DNA of 64,000 bases from Dama dama (lineage: Eukaryota > Chordata > Mammalia > Artiodactyla > Cervidae). Location of the stretch: positions 43,038,001-43,102,000 of the forward strand of contig NC_083711.1 in assembly GCF_033118175.1 (NCBI RefSeq), in the 5' to 3' direction. Under the pieces are notes generated by a model. It worked only from the letters and a program-made list of their open reading frames with translations. It was not told where the DNA came from and ran no database searches. The position numbers were made by a program, and so were the translations under genes. Below are positions 1-11,837 of this stretch, piece by piece (the first letter of the stretch is position 1; every line of letters begins with the position of its first letter).

Positions 1-889
1 ATTTATATTAGTTGGACGCTAATTATCTTTGTTTTCAAATTCTTTTTGGATAGGATTTTCTTGTATTTACCATGTTGCTTCCTTTTTTTCTCCCTAAGTT
101 CAAATACAAGTGATATACTTTTTGTCTTTTAAACTTCTTATTATGTGAATATAACACAGAATGGGAACCTGAAATTGAAAAAAAAGAATGGTTTAGTTAT
201 AGAAAAATAGAATCATTTTTTGTATATCTGAATCTGTGCCTGAGATTGCTGTTGACTGAATACCCCTTTTTATGTTATGATAATTATTATTTCAAGAAGT
301 AGGAATAAGGGGGTGTAATAAACAAAATAGAATTGTGTCCTAGGAGTTAAGGTAGGGGTTTCAAGTCCTGGGGCTTTCATGCATCAAGTATTTGACCAAG
401 ACAAGATCTAAATGTACTCAACTACAAAATGGAATGATCACTTTAAATAATTTCTAGAATCCTTCCTGGCTTTAACCTATTTTTGAAACATAATTAATAG
501 CCAAAACTCAAGTGTAAAGGTGTTTGAAAAATGAGCCAAACTTACATGAAATTCTCCTGGTAACTCTTTCCCATAACCAACTCATATTCACATAAAGGGC
601 CTGAGTTCTTCCATCAGGGTTGTTACTTCATTTTTGCATTATATTATGTTAGTGTTAATGTAACTCAGTAATTAAGTAAATTGCAAATCATAATTTGGAT
701 ATCAAATAGAGAGAATAGAGACCTCTTAATCACTATTTTTAAATGAGCTTCAGAAATAATCTCAAGAGAACTGTGACCTTTTTAAAAGAATTCTACTGTG
801 TATAAAAAAAATAGAGACACAAAGATTCTTTCCCTCTTTCACTCCATCTCTCTTTAACACTTACTTTCTCTGCCTATTTGGCCTGTATG
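1..889. other. No gene seen; AT-rich unique sequence
   Basis: I see no coding or RNA gene here. The first ~30 bases resemble the antisense 3' end of a ruminant L1 (a TTAGTTGG..GCTAATTA pattern), but similarity stops almost at once and the rest would lie outside the window, so it is not called. Confidence 0.6.
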
Positions 890-1341
890 ACTGCGTTAAT
901 TTCCTGAGGCTGATGTAATAAAGCACCACAAATGGCGGGGTGGATTAAATTAAGATAAGCTTATTGTCTCACAGTTCTGGAGTCTAGATTTCCAAAAAGC
1001 AGGGCCAGGCTGCCTCTGAAACCTGTAGGGCAGAATCTTTCCTTGCTTCTGCCAAGCTTCTGGAGATGGCCATCCATCCTTGGCATTTCTTGCTTCGCAG
1101 CTGAATCCACTCCAATTTCTACCTCTGTCATCAAATGATATCTCCCTCTGTTTTGGTTTCTTCTTTCTTATAAGGACACTGGTTATATTGTGTTAACAGC
1201 TCACTTTTCACCAGTATGACCTCTCTAATTGAAATTACTGATTACATTTGCAATGACCCATTTCTAAATGTTACCTTCTGAGACGGTGGTGGCTAGGATT
1301 CGGTATATCTTTTTGGGGAGTACACAATTCAACTCATAACA
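890..1341 (-). repeat. Ancient MaLR-type (MLT1-like) solo LTR remnant, antisense
   Basis: Plus-strand phrases such as CACAGTTCTGGAG, TTATAAGGACAC, TATGACCTC and GGGGAGTACACAATTCAACT occur in the order expected for the reverse complement of a MaLR/MLT1-type LTR. Read on the minus strand it runs from a GTTATGAGTTGAATTGTG-like start to a GTAATAAAGC-like end. It is strongly diverged and no internal region is attached. The superfamily is fairly clear; the exact subfamily is not. Confidence 0.6.
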
Positions 1342-2465
1342 ATAATACAATACAGATTGTGTTGTATGCACAGAAACTCATGCATGGAATCATTCCAAAG
1401 TGACATTTTAAGTATAACAAGCATAGTTCATGTGATTGATCGATGAAAGGATATGGTAATGGCAGCTCAGTGTGACTTTAAAATCAAGTAAACAAGCAAT
1501 AAGCTTGGGGAAAAGGTGAAGAGATTATTTCTAGATAAATAAGCATCATATCATGACTCTTCCCAGGAAGCAGTTATATATTAAGCTGTCATTTGCACTC
1601 ATGGGAAATAATAGGAAACCATTTGGTGTTCTTATTTTTCCTGTGCATCTTATATGCATATGGTATATTCATGTAGTTTTCCAAAACATCATGGAATGGA
1701 TAGCATCTGTGACATTCAGACAAACAAGAGTTGGGACCTCATTAGGGCATGCTATTTGCTGCCCGTGGCTCAGTTGATGACCATGTAAATGATTTACTGG
1801 CACGGCATCCTGTTAGTAATTTTTGATCAACGCATGGTCCCTGAGTATTTTAAGACACACCACCAGAATGCATTAACCTCTAAAACAATTCCATTTTCAC
1901 TAGCTCTCAGACTGGAACCACCTAATTTAGACATTAATATAAGTCTTTAACAGTTACTCTTTTTAATCACCATTGTGGCTTTTATTGCTATTTCAGCATA
2001 TAACTTGATTTGTGAAGTATTTATCTTTAAAATAAAATTTAAAAAAACTAACATATATTATTCAAGACATTTTGTTTCAATCTTTTTTCTTTATTTTGAG
2101 CTGATTATCTATTCAAATAAAACTCCTCAATAAGCAGCATTTATGAATACATTGTTTAATTCTTATACATTTTGGTAAAAAACATATTCCACAAAACTTA
2201 CTATCCTAACCATTTAAATATACAGTTTAGTAAAGTAAGTCCAATTACATTGTTTTGCAAACTGAATATTTTTTTTTGCAAATTCTACATTTTCTTATGC
2301 TAATTTATTTTGTGTATGTGTGTACAAATTGCTATTTGGTAGTTTTTTTCAGAAATCTATGTCAACAGGTACACACAATCATGTGTATTATATGATAGAA
2401 GAGATTGCTTAGGCTAGTTATTTCCATGTCCTTTTGCAACACTACAGGATCTCTTCAACTATTTG
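1342..2465. other. No gene seen; AT-rich sequence
   Basis: About 1.1 kb with only short chance reading frames, including one of 74 codons from 1553 that matches nothing I know. No recognisable repeat. Confidence 0.55.
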
Positions 2466-2818
2466 TTGTTTTGTTGTTTTTAGTCGCTTACTTGTGTCTG
2501 ACTCTTTTGCGACTGCATAGACTGTTGCCTTGGAGAAGGAAATGGTAACCCACTTCAGTATTCTTGCCTAGAAAATCCTGTGGACAGAGGAGCCTGGTGG
2601 GCTACTGTCCATAGGGTCGCAGAGAGGTGACTTAGCAGCAGCAGCAGCAGCAGACTGTTGCCCGCCAAGCTCCTCTGTCCATGAGTTTTCCCAGGCAAGA
2701 ATACTGGACTGGGTCACTATTTCCTTCTCCAGTGGAATCATCCCCATCGAGGGATCCAACCCCATGTCTCTTGCATTGGCAGGAGAATTCTTTACCACTG
2801 AACGAAAAGGGAAGCCCT
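2466..2818 (-). mobile_element. Bov-tA SINE, antisense, split by a younger SINE
   Basis: Read on the minus strand this starts GGGCTTCCC (complement of 2809-2817), continues through the tRNA-derived segment and the Bov-A body, and ends in an A/AAC-rich tail (complement of 2461-2480). It is interrupted at 2530-2651 by a second SINE in the opposite orientation. The outer pieces join cleanly when the insert and one copy of its duplication are removed. These tRNA-Glu/Bov-A SINEs are restricted to ruminants and are mobilised in trans by BovB. Confidence 0.88.
2530..2651 (+). mobile_element. Bov-A SINE (5'-truncated) with AGC-repeat tail, nested
   Basis: Sense Bov-A sequence begins at TTGGAGAAGGAAATGG and ends in a (GCA)n run at about 2636-2651. 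It is bounded by an exact 11-bp target-site duplication, AGACTGTTGCC, at 2519-2529 and 2652-2662. Its insertion into the antisense SINE at 2466-2818 dates the host as older. The AGC tail is a microsatellite seed typical of Bov-A2-like SINE 3' ends. Confidence 0.9.
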
Positions 2819-3158
2819 AGTAGAGTTAAAATTCCTTTAAATATACTGTGAATGATAATTTGTTTTATAAAGCCCAGGCAACTTCTCACTTATTACCCAA
2901 TGTTTCTTTGAAACCACTGGGATGGGAGCTGAAGGCACAACTAGAAAACAATTAGGATCTTTGTAGGGTGTGTGGCACTCTTTTTATTTAAATGGAGATT
3001 GTGTTCCTATTGGCGAACATAGTACCACCTCGATCATAGCCATAAAGCCCCATATTCTAAAGCATAGAAAATTTAATATTTATCTTAATTTTAAAACTTA
3101 AATTTAAATGAATATTATGTACATTTACATATAATAAATGGGAATTGATCTTACTATA
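2819..3158. other. No gene seen
   Basis: About 340 bases of AT-rich sequence between a SINE and a BovB. Nothing recognised. Confidence 0.55.
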
Positions 3159-3167
3159 AATTTACCT

Positions 3168-4924
3168 TCAGTTCAGTTCAGTTCAGTCGCTCATTTGTGT
3201 CTGACTCTTTGCGACACCATGAACCGCATCACGCCAGGCCTTCCTGTCCATTACCAACTCCTGGAGTCCACCCAAACCCATGTCCATTGAGTCAGTGATG
3301 CCATCCAACCATCTCATCCTCTGTCATCTCCTTCTCCTCCTGCCCTCAATCTTTCCCAGCATCAGGGTCTTTTCAAATGAGTCAGCACTTTGCATCAGGT
3401 GGCCAAAGTATTGGAGCTTCAGCTTCAGCCTCAGTCCTTCCAGTGAAAACCCAGGATTGATCTCCTTTAGGATGGACTGGTTAGATCTGCTTGAAGTCCA
3501 AGGAACCCTCAAGAGTCTTCTCCAACACCACAGTTCAAATGCATCAATTCTTCAGGTCTCAGTTTTCTTTATAGTCCAACTCTCACATCCATACATGACT
3601 ACTGGAAAAACCATATCCTTGACTAAATGGACCTTTGTCGGCAAAGTAATGTCTCTGCTTTTTAATATGCTGTCTAGGTTGGTCATAACTTTCCTTCCAA
3701 GGAGTAAGCGTCTTTTAATTTCATGGCTTCAATCACCATCTGCAGTGATTTTGAAGCCCCCCAAAATAAAGTTTTACACTGTTTCCACTGTCTCCCCATC
3801 TATTTCCCATGAAGTGATGGGACCAGATGCCATGATCTTAGTTTTCTGAATGTTAAGCTTTAAGCCAACTTTTTCACTCTCCTCTTTCACTTTCATCAAG
3901 AGGCTTTTTAGTTCCTCTTCACTTTCTGCCATAAGGATGGTGTCATCTGCATATCTGAGGTTATTGATATTTCTCCCAGCAATCTTGATTCCAGCTTGTG
4001 TTTCCTCCAGCCCAGCATTTCTCATGATGTACTCTGCATATAAGTTAAATAAGCAGGGTGACAATATACAACCTTGACGTACTCCTTTTCCTATTTGGAA
4101 CCAGTCTGTTGTTCCATGTCCAGTTCTAACTGTTGCTTCCTGACCTGCATACAGGTTTCTCAAGAGGCAGGTCAGGTGATCTGGCATTCCCGTCTCTTTC
4201 AGAATTTTCCACAGTTTATTGTTCCACACAGTCAAAGACTTTGACATAGTGAATAAAGGAGAAATAGATGTTTTTCTGGAACTCTTGCTTTTTCAATGAT
4301 CCAGCGGATGTTGGCAATTTGATATCTGGTTCCTCTGCCTTTTCTAAAACCAACTTGAACATCTGGAAGTTCACAGTTCATGTATTGTTGAATCTTGGCT
4401 TGGAGAATTCTGAGCATTACTTTACTAGCGTGAGATGAGTGCAATTGTGTGGTAGTTTGAACATTCTTTGGCATTGCCTTTCTTTGGGATTGGAATGAAA
4501 ACTGACCTTTTCCAGTCCTGTGGCCACTGCTGAGTTTTCCAAATTTACTGAGATATTGAGTGCAGCACTTTCACAGCAGCATCTTTTAGGATTTGAAATA
4601 GCTCAACTGGAATTCCATCATCTCCACTCGCTTTGTTCGTAGTGGTGCTTCCTAAGGCCCACTTGACTTCACATTCCATGATGTCTGGCTCTAGGTGAGT
4701 GATCGCACCATCATGATTAACTGGGTTGTGAAGATCTTTTTTGTATTTTGTATCTTTTTTGTATGTATCTTCTGTGCATTCTTGCCACCTCTTCTTAATA
4801 TCTTCTGCTACTGTCAGGTCCATACTGTTTCTATCCTTTATTGTGCTCATCTTTGATTGAAATGTTCCCTTGGTATCTCTAATTTTCTTGAAGAGATCTC
4901 TAGTCTTTCCCATCCTGTTGTTTT
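3168..4924 (-). mobile_element. BovB (RTE) LINE, 5'-truncated, antisense, ~1.76 kb
   Basis: The 3' terminus is at 3168-3180 (TTCAGTTCAGTTCAG on plus). On the minus strand the copy covers the reverse-transcriptase domain and the C-terminal region of the BovB polyprotein. The RT active-site motif YADD is intact at 3942-3953, preceded by QGCILSPCLFNLYAEYI-type sequence, but reading frames break near 4240 and 4480 and again downstream, so the copy is dead. The 5' end stops inside the region between endonuclease and RT. A probable target-site duplication directly abuts both ends: AATTTACCT at 3159-3167 and AATTTGCCT at 4925-4933, one mismatch in nine. This is one of the least decayed RT segments in the window. 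Confidence 0.93.
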
Positions 4925-5097
4925 AATTTGCCTCAAATTTTTGTTACATGTTCCATAAACTGACCATCATGTTTATAATAAGCAATATTTAAATAAAGTA
5001 ATATTATATCCTGTCTTACAATATTAACGTATTTTTGCCAATTATTCAAAGGACCTGTAACTTTTAAAAATAAACAATATCTCAAAGATTTGCATCA

Positions 5098-5424
5098 TTT
5101 TTTTTCTTTTAAATTTCCTTTTTTTTCATTTATTTTTATTAGTTGAAGGCTAATTACTTTACAATATTGTAGTGGTTTTTGCCATACATTGACATGAATC
5201 AGCCATGGATTTACATGTGTTCCCCATGCCAATCCCCCCTCCCACCTTCCTCCTCATCCCATCCCTTTGGGTCTTCCCAGTGCACCAGCCCTGAGCACTT
5301 GTCTCATGCATCCAACCTGGGCTGGTGATCTGTTTCACCCTTGATAGTATAATTGTTTCAATGCTGTTCTCTCAGAACATCCCACCCTCTCCTTCTCCCA
5401 CAGAGTCCAAAAGTCTGTTCTGTT
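5098..5424 (-). mobile_element. Ruminant L1 3' end, 5'-truncated, antisense
   Basis: A T-rich tail (5098-5147, interrupted by A and C) is followed by the reverse complement of the ruminant L1 3' UTR: AGTTGAAGGCTAATTACTTT, TTTTTGCCATACATTGACAT and GTGCACCAGCCC. Similarity ends near 5424 in the segment complementary to GGACTCTGTGGGAG. The same 3' UTR subfamily occurs in sense at 41157-41612 and 57619-57832. No clear target-site duplication was found. Confidence 0.88.
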
Positions 5425-5481
5425 CATCAGCAATAATAGATAAGCAAAATATTGGCTCAATCATAAAGTTTATTCAGGGAA

Positions 5482-5516
5482 GAAACCCAAATGAACTTTT
5501 TGGCCAACCCAGTATT
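5482..5516. repeat. Possible mariner terminal-repeat fragment
   Basis: The stretch AACCCAAATGAACTTTTTGG (5484-5503), followed by CCAACCCAGTA, resembles the terminal inverted repeat of a ruminant mariner element. Only one end is visible, and no second inverted copy or TA duplication was found, so this is a fragment at best. Confidence 0.4.
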
Positions 5517-5664
5517 TCTGTTAACTCTAGAGTTGCCTGCAGAATATTGCAGAATTACTTCTATTATGAAACACTTTATATCCACCAGAAAGACTTATAA
5601 ATAGCTGCCTGGTCATCTATCAGGACTATTAAGGAAAAACTTCCTGGTAGCACTGTGAAAGTTA

Positions 5665-5765
5665 CTTGGAGTTTTATGCTGATGCCACTGACTCAGTTTC
5701 TATGCGACCTTGAGCAATTTACTCAAATTTTGAAGTTCCCTCTGTCCTGATTCGTAAAAGGGAGT
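5665..5765 (+). repeat. MIR SINE remnant
   Basis: The core and 3' pattern TGCGACCTTGAGCAATTTAC, then TCTGTCCTGATTCGTAAAAG, matches the order of MIR phrases (tgtgaccttgggcaagt .. tcatctgtaaaatggg). Old and diverged. Confidence 0.55.
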
Positions 5766-7404
5766 GGCTCTGAGTCTTCGATTTCCAAAAATTCTAGGCA
5801 GTTCACACACCCTGTGAATAAGTTACAAAATTTTTAAAGCTGTCCTAGTATAATACCCTATCCATATGCTCACGTTTGTCCTTTAACCTGAAAGGTTTAG
5901 AAAATTTTGAAAGTACAGAGAGTTTTGGTTTGATTGCAAGAGTGGAATGTATATGTGAACCTTTTCAAGATAGTTTACACCTGCCAAAATGCACATGTTT
6001 TATTTTCATGGAGTTTCTCTTTCTGATTTTAAATCCTGGTGATATTTACTAGAGAAAAACAATACAAAAAAATCTCTTTAACAGCTAATATCCCAAGCAA
6101 TAGACTTTCATGAATAATTTTATTTTCATTTTCTTAGCTTTTCAGATATACTATACAAATTAAAGAAGTAAAAATTGAAATGATGATTGCATTTAACCAT
6201 TCTTAATGTCACAAAATTTCTTGAATTTTATTTCAAGTCATATCCTATCAATGTGGAGGTCATTCTTAATATTGCTTCTAGGAGCATTAATGAGCATTTG
6301 CTTCAATAATATGTCTTGTTTATGCTTATCAAATTTGATAGGAAATTATATGATTTTTTATGTGTAATTTCTGTAAGTATAAACACAAAATTCCCTCTGG
6401 TAATCATTTTCAGCTTAATATAATCCCTCTAAAGAAGAACTATTTTAAAAGTACAGTGTTAAAATCACCTATTGTTTAGGATTATGCTTTAATATGTTTG
6501 GTATAGTCAATATGTATTATTTTGAATCTTAACCATAAAATTTTGGAATTGTAATCTGGAAAAAGTATATGTACACATATATATATATATGATACATAAT
6601 TATAGGCATAATTATATATATACTATATACATGATTATATGCATGACTATCTATTTCATTCTGTATATATATGATCAGTTTAATGCTGCTCATTTTCCTA
6701 ACAATACAGAACCCTGCCAATGCAGCATATTTGTCTATTAATTTAACTCAATAAGTAGCTATATTTAGACAGACATGAACCTATCAAGCAATAAACCTCA
6801 AAAGTAGGTAGGACTTTTATTTGCAATAGCTCTTATATCAGAGCTCTATTTAGTTTGAACTATTTGTCAAATAATAGAGAAAAAAAAATGAATCTGGGAC
6901 AGAGTTAAACTGATGATTCATGGGCTGAGTTCTATCCACAGATGCATTTTTTGTCTTCATGGTTTATCCAAAGAGTGATTTAAAAACTTTTCTTAGTCTA
7001 AGTTTAACCATAAATCATTAGTAGCATGAAGGCAGTCGTCTTTGCTTTCTGCAGTTCCCACATACAAAAAATTCGCTGTAGTTGTTCCACTTGTGAGGGA
7101 CATGCTTTCTAGACCACCCTACTTAGTTTGATTCACCCAGTTACATTAGTCTCTGGTTCATGGATCTTTTAATCCATTTATTACAGTTTATTCTGCCTCT
7201 TCACTGCTTCTTGAGCACTGCTTATCAATGTCATGATCTCTTAGTTATTAGTGCAATTGACAAATTACCAGGGGCATAAGCTTCTTATCTCAGGTTTTTT
7301 TGTTGTTGTTCATTTTACCCTCATCTTAGCCCTAATCCTTTTCTCTTTACTTTTCTGAGCGTATTCAAAGACAAAATTGTCATTGAGTCCGTGCTTGTAC
7401 TTGT
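5766..7404. other. No gene seen; AT-rich with TA-repeat patch
   Basis: About 1.6 kb. A patchy TA/AT repeat lies at about 6573-6670 and gives a spurious tyrosine/isoleucine-rich minus-strand frame. Nothing else recognised. Confidence 0.55.
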
Positions 7405-7629
7405 TGTTGCATGCATGCTCAGTCATTTCTATTGAGTCCAACTTTTTGCGACACCATGGATTGAGGCCCACCAGGCTCCTCTGTCCATGGGATTCTCCAG
7501 GTAAGAATACCGGAGTGGGTTGCTATGCCCTCCTCCAGGGAATCTTCGCGACCCAGGGATCAAACCCGCGTCTCTTATGTGTCCTGCATTGGCAGGAGGA
7601 TTCTTTGCCACTGGTGCTACCTGGGAAGC
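7405..7629 (-). mobile_element. Bov-tA SINE, antisense
   Basis: Starts with GCTCAGTCATTTCTATTGAG and ends GCTACCTGGGAAGC, with CCACCAGGCTCCTCTGTCC and GACCCAGGGATCAAACCC between: the reverse complement of a full-length tRNA-derived Bov SINE. The frames on both strands here are read-through of the SINE, not genes. Confidence 0.92.
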
Positions 7630-8024
7630 ATGTTGCTGCATCACAGGCCAGTACATCGAGAGATGAGGTGTTGGAAAACAAACAGTGACTTTCTTCAGAA
7701 AGCCAGCAGACTGAGAAAACCAGCACCAGTGTCCCAAAGCACCATGTAACCCGTTATAGTTCAGGATTCTTTTATACTAAATGGGAGGAGGTGTGGCTGC
7801 TACTGCAAGCTTTACCAGATCTCAGAGGGAAACTGATAATCTCTGTTCTTTAGCTGTGCTCTTAGGCCTGGTCACAATGTTTCTGTAAACCTCCAACAAG
7901 ACAATCGTTATTTTCTGTTCTGTAACTTTTTATCTCTTTAGGAATGCAAAAGTGTTGTATCCTCAAAGCTCAAGTCTGGAAGGCAGATCCTTGACACTAG
8001 GTCATCAAGTATATTTCAGTCCAT
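7630..8024. other. No gene seen
   Basis: About 395 bases between a SINE and a BovB. Nothing recognised. Confidence 0.55.
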
Positions 8025-8600
8025 CAGTTCAGTTCAGTTCAGTTGCTTAGTCGTGTCCTGCTCTTTGCCACCCCATGAATCGCAGCACACCAGGCCTCCC
8101 TGTCCATCCTCAACTCCTGGAGTTTACTCAAACTCAAGTTCATCGAGTCGGTGATGCCATCCAACCATTTCATCCTCTGTCATCCCCTTCTCCCCCTGCC
8201 CTCAATCTTTCCCAGCATCAGAGTCTTTTCCAATGAGTCAACTCTTTGCATCAGGTGGCCAAAGTACTGGAGTTTCAGCTTCAACATCAGTCCTTCCAAT
8301 GAACACCCAGGACTGATCTCCTTTATGGACTGGTTGGATCTCCTTGCAGTCCAAGGGACTCTCAAGAGTCTTCTCCAACACCACAGTTCAAAAGCATTAA
8401 TTCTTCGGTCCTCAGCTTTCTTTGTAGTACAACTCTCACATCCATACATGACTACTGGAAAAACCATAGCCTTGACTAGACAGACCTTTGTTGGCAAAGT
8501 AATGTCTCTGCTTTTTAATATGCTGTCTAGGTTGGTCATAACTTTCCTTCCAAGGGGTAAGCGTCTTTTAATCTCATGGCTGCAGTCACCATCTGCAGTG
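8025..8600 (-). mobile_element. Short BovB copy (ART2-like length), antisense
   Basis: The 3' end is at 8025 (CAGTTCAGTTCAGTTCAG). The copy runs ~576 bp and stops at ACCATCTGCAGTG (8588-8600). The minus-strand frame from 8180 to 8539 encodes only the C-terminal BovB tail, with residues such as RRINAFELWCWRRLLRVPW. The 5' stop point is the same, within about 2 bp, as in the copy at 51385-51950. That fits a short BovB-derived family such as ART2 rather than random truncation. No target-site duplication was identified. Confidence 0.9.
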
Positions 8601-9738
8601 TAAACAGAGATGCAGAGTCAGCAAGGCTAAGCACAGAGCAACAGAGCACGAAGTTTAGAGCTCAGGAGATAGATTCTATATAGATTCGGGTTTGTTCTTT
8701 TTTATAAAATCATGACTAAATTTTACTATTTTTTTAAAATAAATCACCTAAACTTGAGAATGGAGAAGGGGATGAACCTAACCCCATCTTCTTAGGGAGG
8801 TTGGTTTGGAGGGAAAATCATAGCAGTGAAAGAAAACAATAGGAAAGAGTGAAGGAAGGAAAAGGGGAACCCTAAATCTCTTCCCCATCAAAGCATGAAG
8901 AATATTCTTCAGATCCCTAGGAAGGAACAACAACAACAGACATTAGAACTAGAAACTGGCTTTAAAGGCTGTAACAAACTAAGTGTGGTAAGAAATGGGT
9001 CCCAAGGGTTATATTCCTGTATCGCTTAGAGATTAGCAAAAACAGCAGAAACAAAACCAATAAAAATGTATACACAAAGATACAGCTCTATTTACTCATC
9101 CTTCCCCACCTTTTCCATTAGAGGAAAATGGAAATTCCTGATTGTCTGAATCCAAAATTTAGAAGGGCTTGACATTAGACACATTCAGCAAATAATCATG
9201 CATTCATATTCATTTTGCATATATGAGAGCATGATGAATCATATGTAATAGTTTGAATTCAGTTCCTTCATATAAAGCTTCCAGTTACAAAGAAAACTGA
9301 TTTTCTGGGAACTTGTGTTTAAACATGTGCATCATTTAAAATAATAAATATCAATACATAACTAATTAGCTTACAGGGAGGAAAGAGTGATATATTAAAG
9401 ATAGATATTAAAATTACATTCAGGCTTCCTTAGTTGCCATAATCAAAGTAACAAATCCTTTTTTTTTTTTATAGAAAAGCTAGCTTTCAGTTGACAAGAC
9501 CTACTCTATAATTTCACACAACCTAAGTTCTGAAATCTGAGTTAAATTGCCTAGAATTTGTGGAAGAATTGTCTTAAAGGAATTATTCTCAGAATTTAGG
9601 GGACTTCTATAATAATTACATCTGAATCAGTTTTAAAACTGGACAAAATGAATATTGAAAATTTGAAAGAAATAACAAACAAACAAATTTAAACCAATTA
9701 GTTTCAGAATGACTCTTTAACCAATAATTGATTCCATT
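8601..9738. other. No gene seen; AT-rich
   Basis: About 1.1 kb. One T run at about 9458-9470. No recognisable repeat or gene. Confidence 0.55.
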
Positions 9739-11613
9739 CAATTCAGTTCAGTTCAGTTGCTCAATCCTGTTTGACTCTGCGACCACATGGACTGCAGCAC
9801 AGCAGGCCTCCCTGTCCATCACCAACTCCTGGAGTTCACTCAAACTCATGTCCATTGAGTCGGTGATGCCATCCAACCATCTCATCCTCTGCTGTCCCCT
9901 TCTCCTCTTGCCTTCAATCTTTCCCAGCATCAGGGTCTTTTCAAATGAACCAGTTCTTCGCATCAGGTGGCCAAAGTACTGGATTTTCAGCTTCAGCATC
10001 AGTCTTCCAATGAATATTCAGGTCTGATTTGTTTAGGAAGGACTGGTTGGATCTCCTTGCAGTCCAAGCTACTCTCAAGCATCTTCTCTGACACCACAGT
10101 TCAAAAGCATCAATTCTTCAGCACTCAGCTTTCTTTATAGTCCAACTCTCACATCCATACATAACTACTGGAAAAACCATAGCCTTGACTAGACGGACCT
10201 TTGTTGGCAAAGTAATGTCTCTGCTTTTTAATACGCTGTCTAGGTTGGTCATAGCTTTTCTTCCTGGGAGCAAGTGTCTTTTAATTTCATGGCTGAACTC
10301 ACCAGCTGCAGTGATTTTGGAACCCCCAAAAGTAAAGTCTGTTCACTGTTTCCATTGTTTCCCCATCTATTTGCCATGAAGTGATGGGACTGGATGTCAT
10401 CATCTTAGTCTTCTGAATATTGAGTTATAAGCCAACTTTTTCACTCTCCCCTTTCACTTTCATCAAGAGGCTTTTTAGTTCCTCTTCACTTTCTGCCATA
10501 AGGGTGGTGTCATCTGCATATCTGAGGTTATTGATATTTCTCCCGGCAATCTTGATTCCAGCTTGTGCTTCCTCCAGCCCAGTTTTTCTCATGATGTACT
10601 CTGCATATAAGTTAAATAAGCTGGGTAACAATATACAGCCTTGACCTACTCTTTTCCTGATTTAGAACCAGTCTGTTGTTCCATGTCCAGTTCTAACTGT
10701 TGCTTCCTGACCTGCATACAGATTTCTCAGGAGGCAGGTCAGGTGATCTGGTATTCCCATCTCTTGAAGAATTTTCCACAGTTTGTTGTGATCCACACAG
10801 TCACAGGCTTTGGCATAGAATAAAGGAGAAATAGATGCTTTTCTGGAATTCTCTTGCTTTTTCGATGATCCAGCCGATGTTGGCAATTTGATCTCTGATT
10901 CCTCTGCCTTTTCTAAATCCAGCTTGGACATCTGGAAGTTCAAGGTTCATGTACTATTGAGCATGGCTTGGAGAATTTTGAGCATTACTTTACTAGCGTG
11001 TGAGATGAGTGCAGTTGTGTGGTAGTTTGAGCATTCTTTGCCATTTCCTTTCTTTGGGATTGGAATGAAAACTGACCTTTTCCAGTCCTGTGGCCACTGC
11101 TGAGTTTTCCAAATTTGCTGGCGTATGGACTGCAGCACTTTCACAACAGCGTCTTTTAGGGTTTGAAATAGCTCAACTGGAATTCCATCACCTCCACTGG
11201 CTTTGTTCATAGTGATGCTTCCTAAGGCTCACTTGACTTTGCATTCCAGGATGTCTGGCACTAGGTAAGTGATTACACCATCGTGATTATCTGGGTCATG
11301 AAGACCTTTTTTGTACATTTCTTCTGTGTTTTCTTGCCACCTCTTCTTAATATCTTCTGCTCCTGTTAGGTCCATACGATTTCTATCTTCATTGAGCCCA
11401 TCTTTGCGTGAAATGTTCCCTTGGTATCTTTAGTTTTCTTGAAGAGATCTCTAGCCTTTCCCATTCTATTGTTTTCCTCTATTTCTTTGCATTGATCACT
11501 GAGGAAGGCTTTCTTATCTCTCCTTCCTATTCTTTGGAACTCTGCATTCAAATGTGTATATCTTTCCTTTTCTCCTTTGCCTTTCGCTTCTCTTCTTTCA
11601 CAGCTATTTGTAA
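9739..11613 (-). mobile_element. BovB LINE, 5'-truncated, antisense, ~1.87 kb
   Basis: The 3' end is at 9739 (CAATTCAGTTCAGTTCAG). The copy extends upstream through the RT domain into the linker after the endonuclease, ending at CAGCTATTTGTAA (11601-11613). The RT motif YADD is preserved at 10509-10520. Frames are broken repeatedly: for example the linker/finger region (10947-11210, with PQDWKRSVFIPIPKKGNGKE) and the catalytic region are in separate frames. It is the longest antisense BovB in the window. No convincing target-site duplication. Confidence 0.93.
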
Positions 11614-11695
11614 CCCTTAGTGACAGGTGTCTCTGTCAATGTCAGTCACTACATGAAATCCCTGATTTCCAGGTCATTATTTCTCTACATCTAAT

Positions 11696-11837
11696 CAGTG
11701 TTTTTCAAATCTGACCAATCATAAGAATCACCCATAGGCTTGTTAAAACATAGATTTCTGAACTCAACTCTTGGAAATTCTGACTTAGTAGGTAGTGCAG
11801 AGGTTGCCAGTCTGCAGACTACATTTTGAGACTGCTG
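11696..11837 (+). repeat. MER5A-like hAT-Charlie fragment
   Basis: The ends CAGTGTTTTTCAAATCTG and ATTTTGAGACTGCTG, with ATCATAAGAATCACCCATAG and GGCTTGTTAAAACATAG between, follow the MER5A consensus order. This is an old non-autonomous DNA transposon common to placental mammals. Divergence is high and no 8-bp duplication is recognisable. Confidence 0.65.

Noticed and set aside
1..30. Antisense L1 3' end
   Set aside because: Only about 30 bases match and the T-rich tail would lie outside the window.
3280..3849. 189-codon plus-strand frame as a gene
   Set aside because: Reads the wrong strand of a BovB; the same pseudo-protein recurs wherever BovB lies antisense (for example 8151-8603, 9728-10027, 38635-38898).
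6529..6720. 63-codon minus-strand frame
   Set aside because: Produced by a TA-rich simple repeat.
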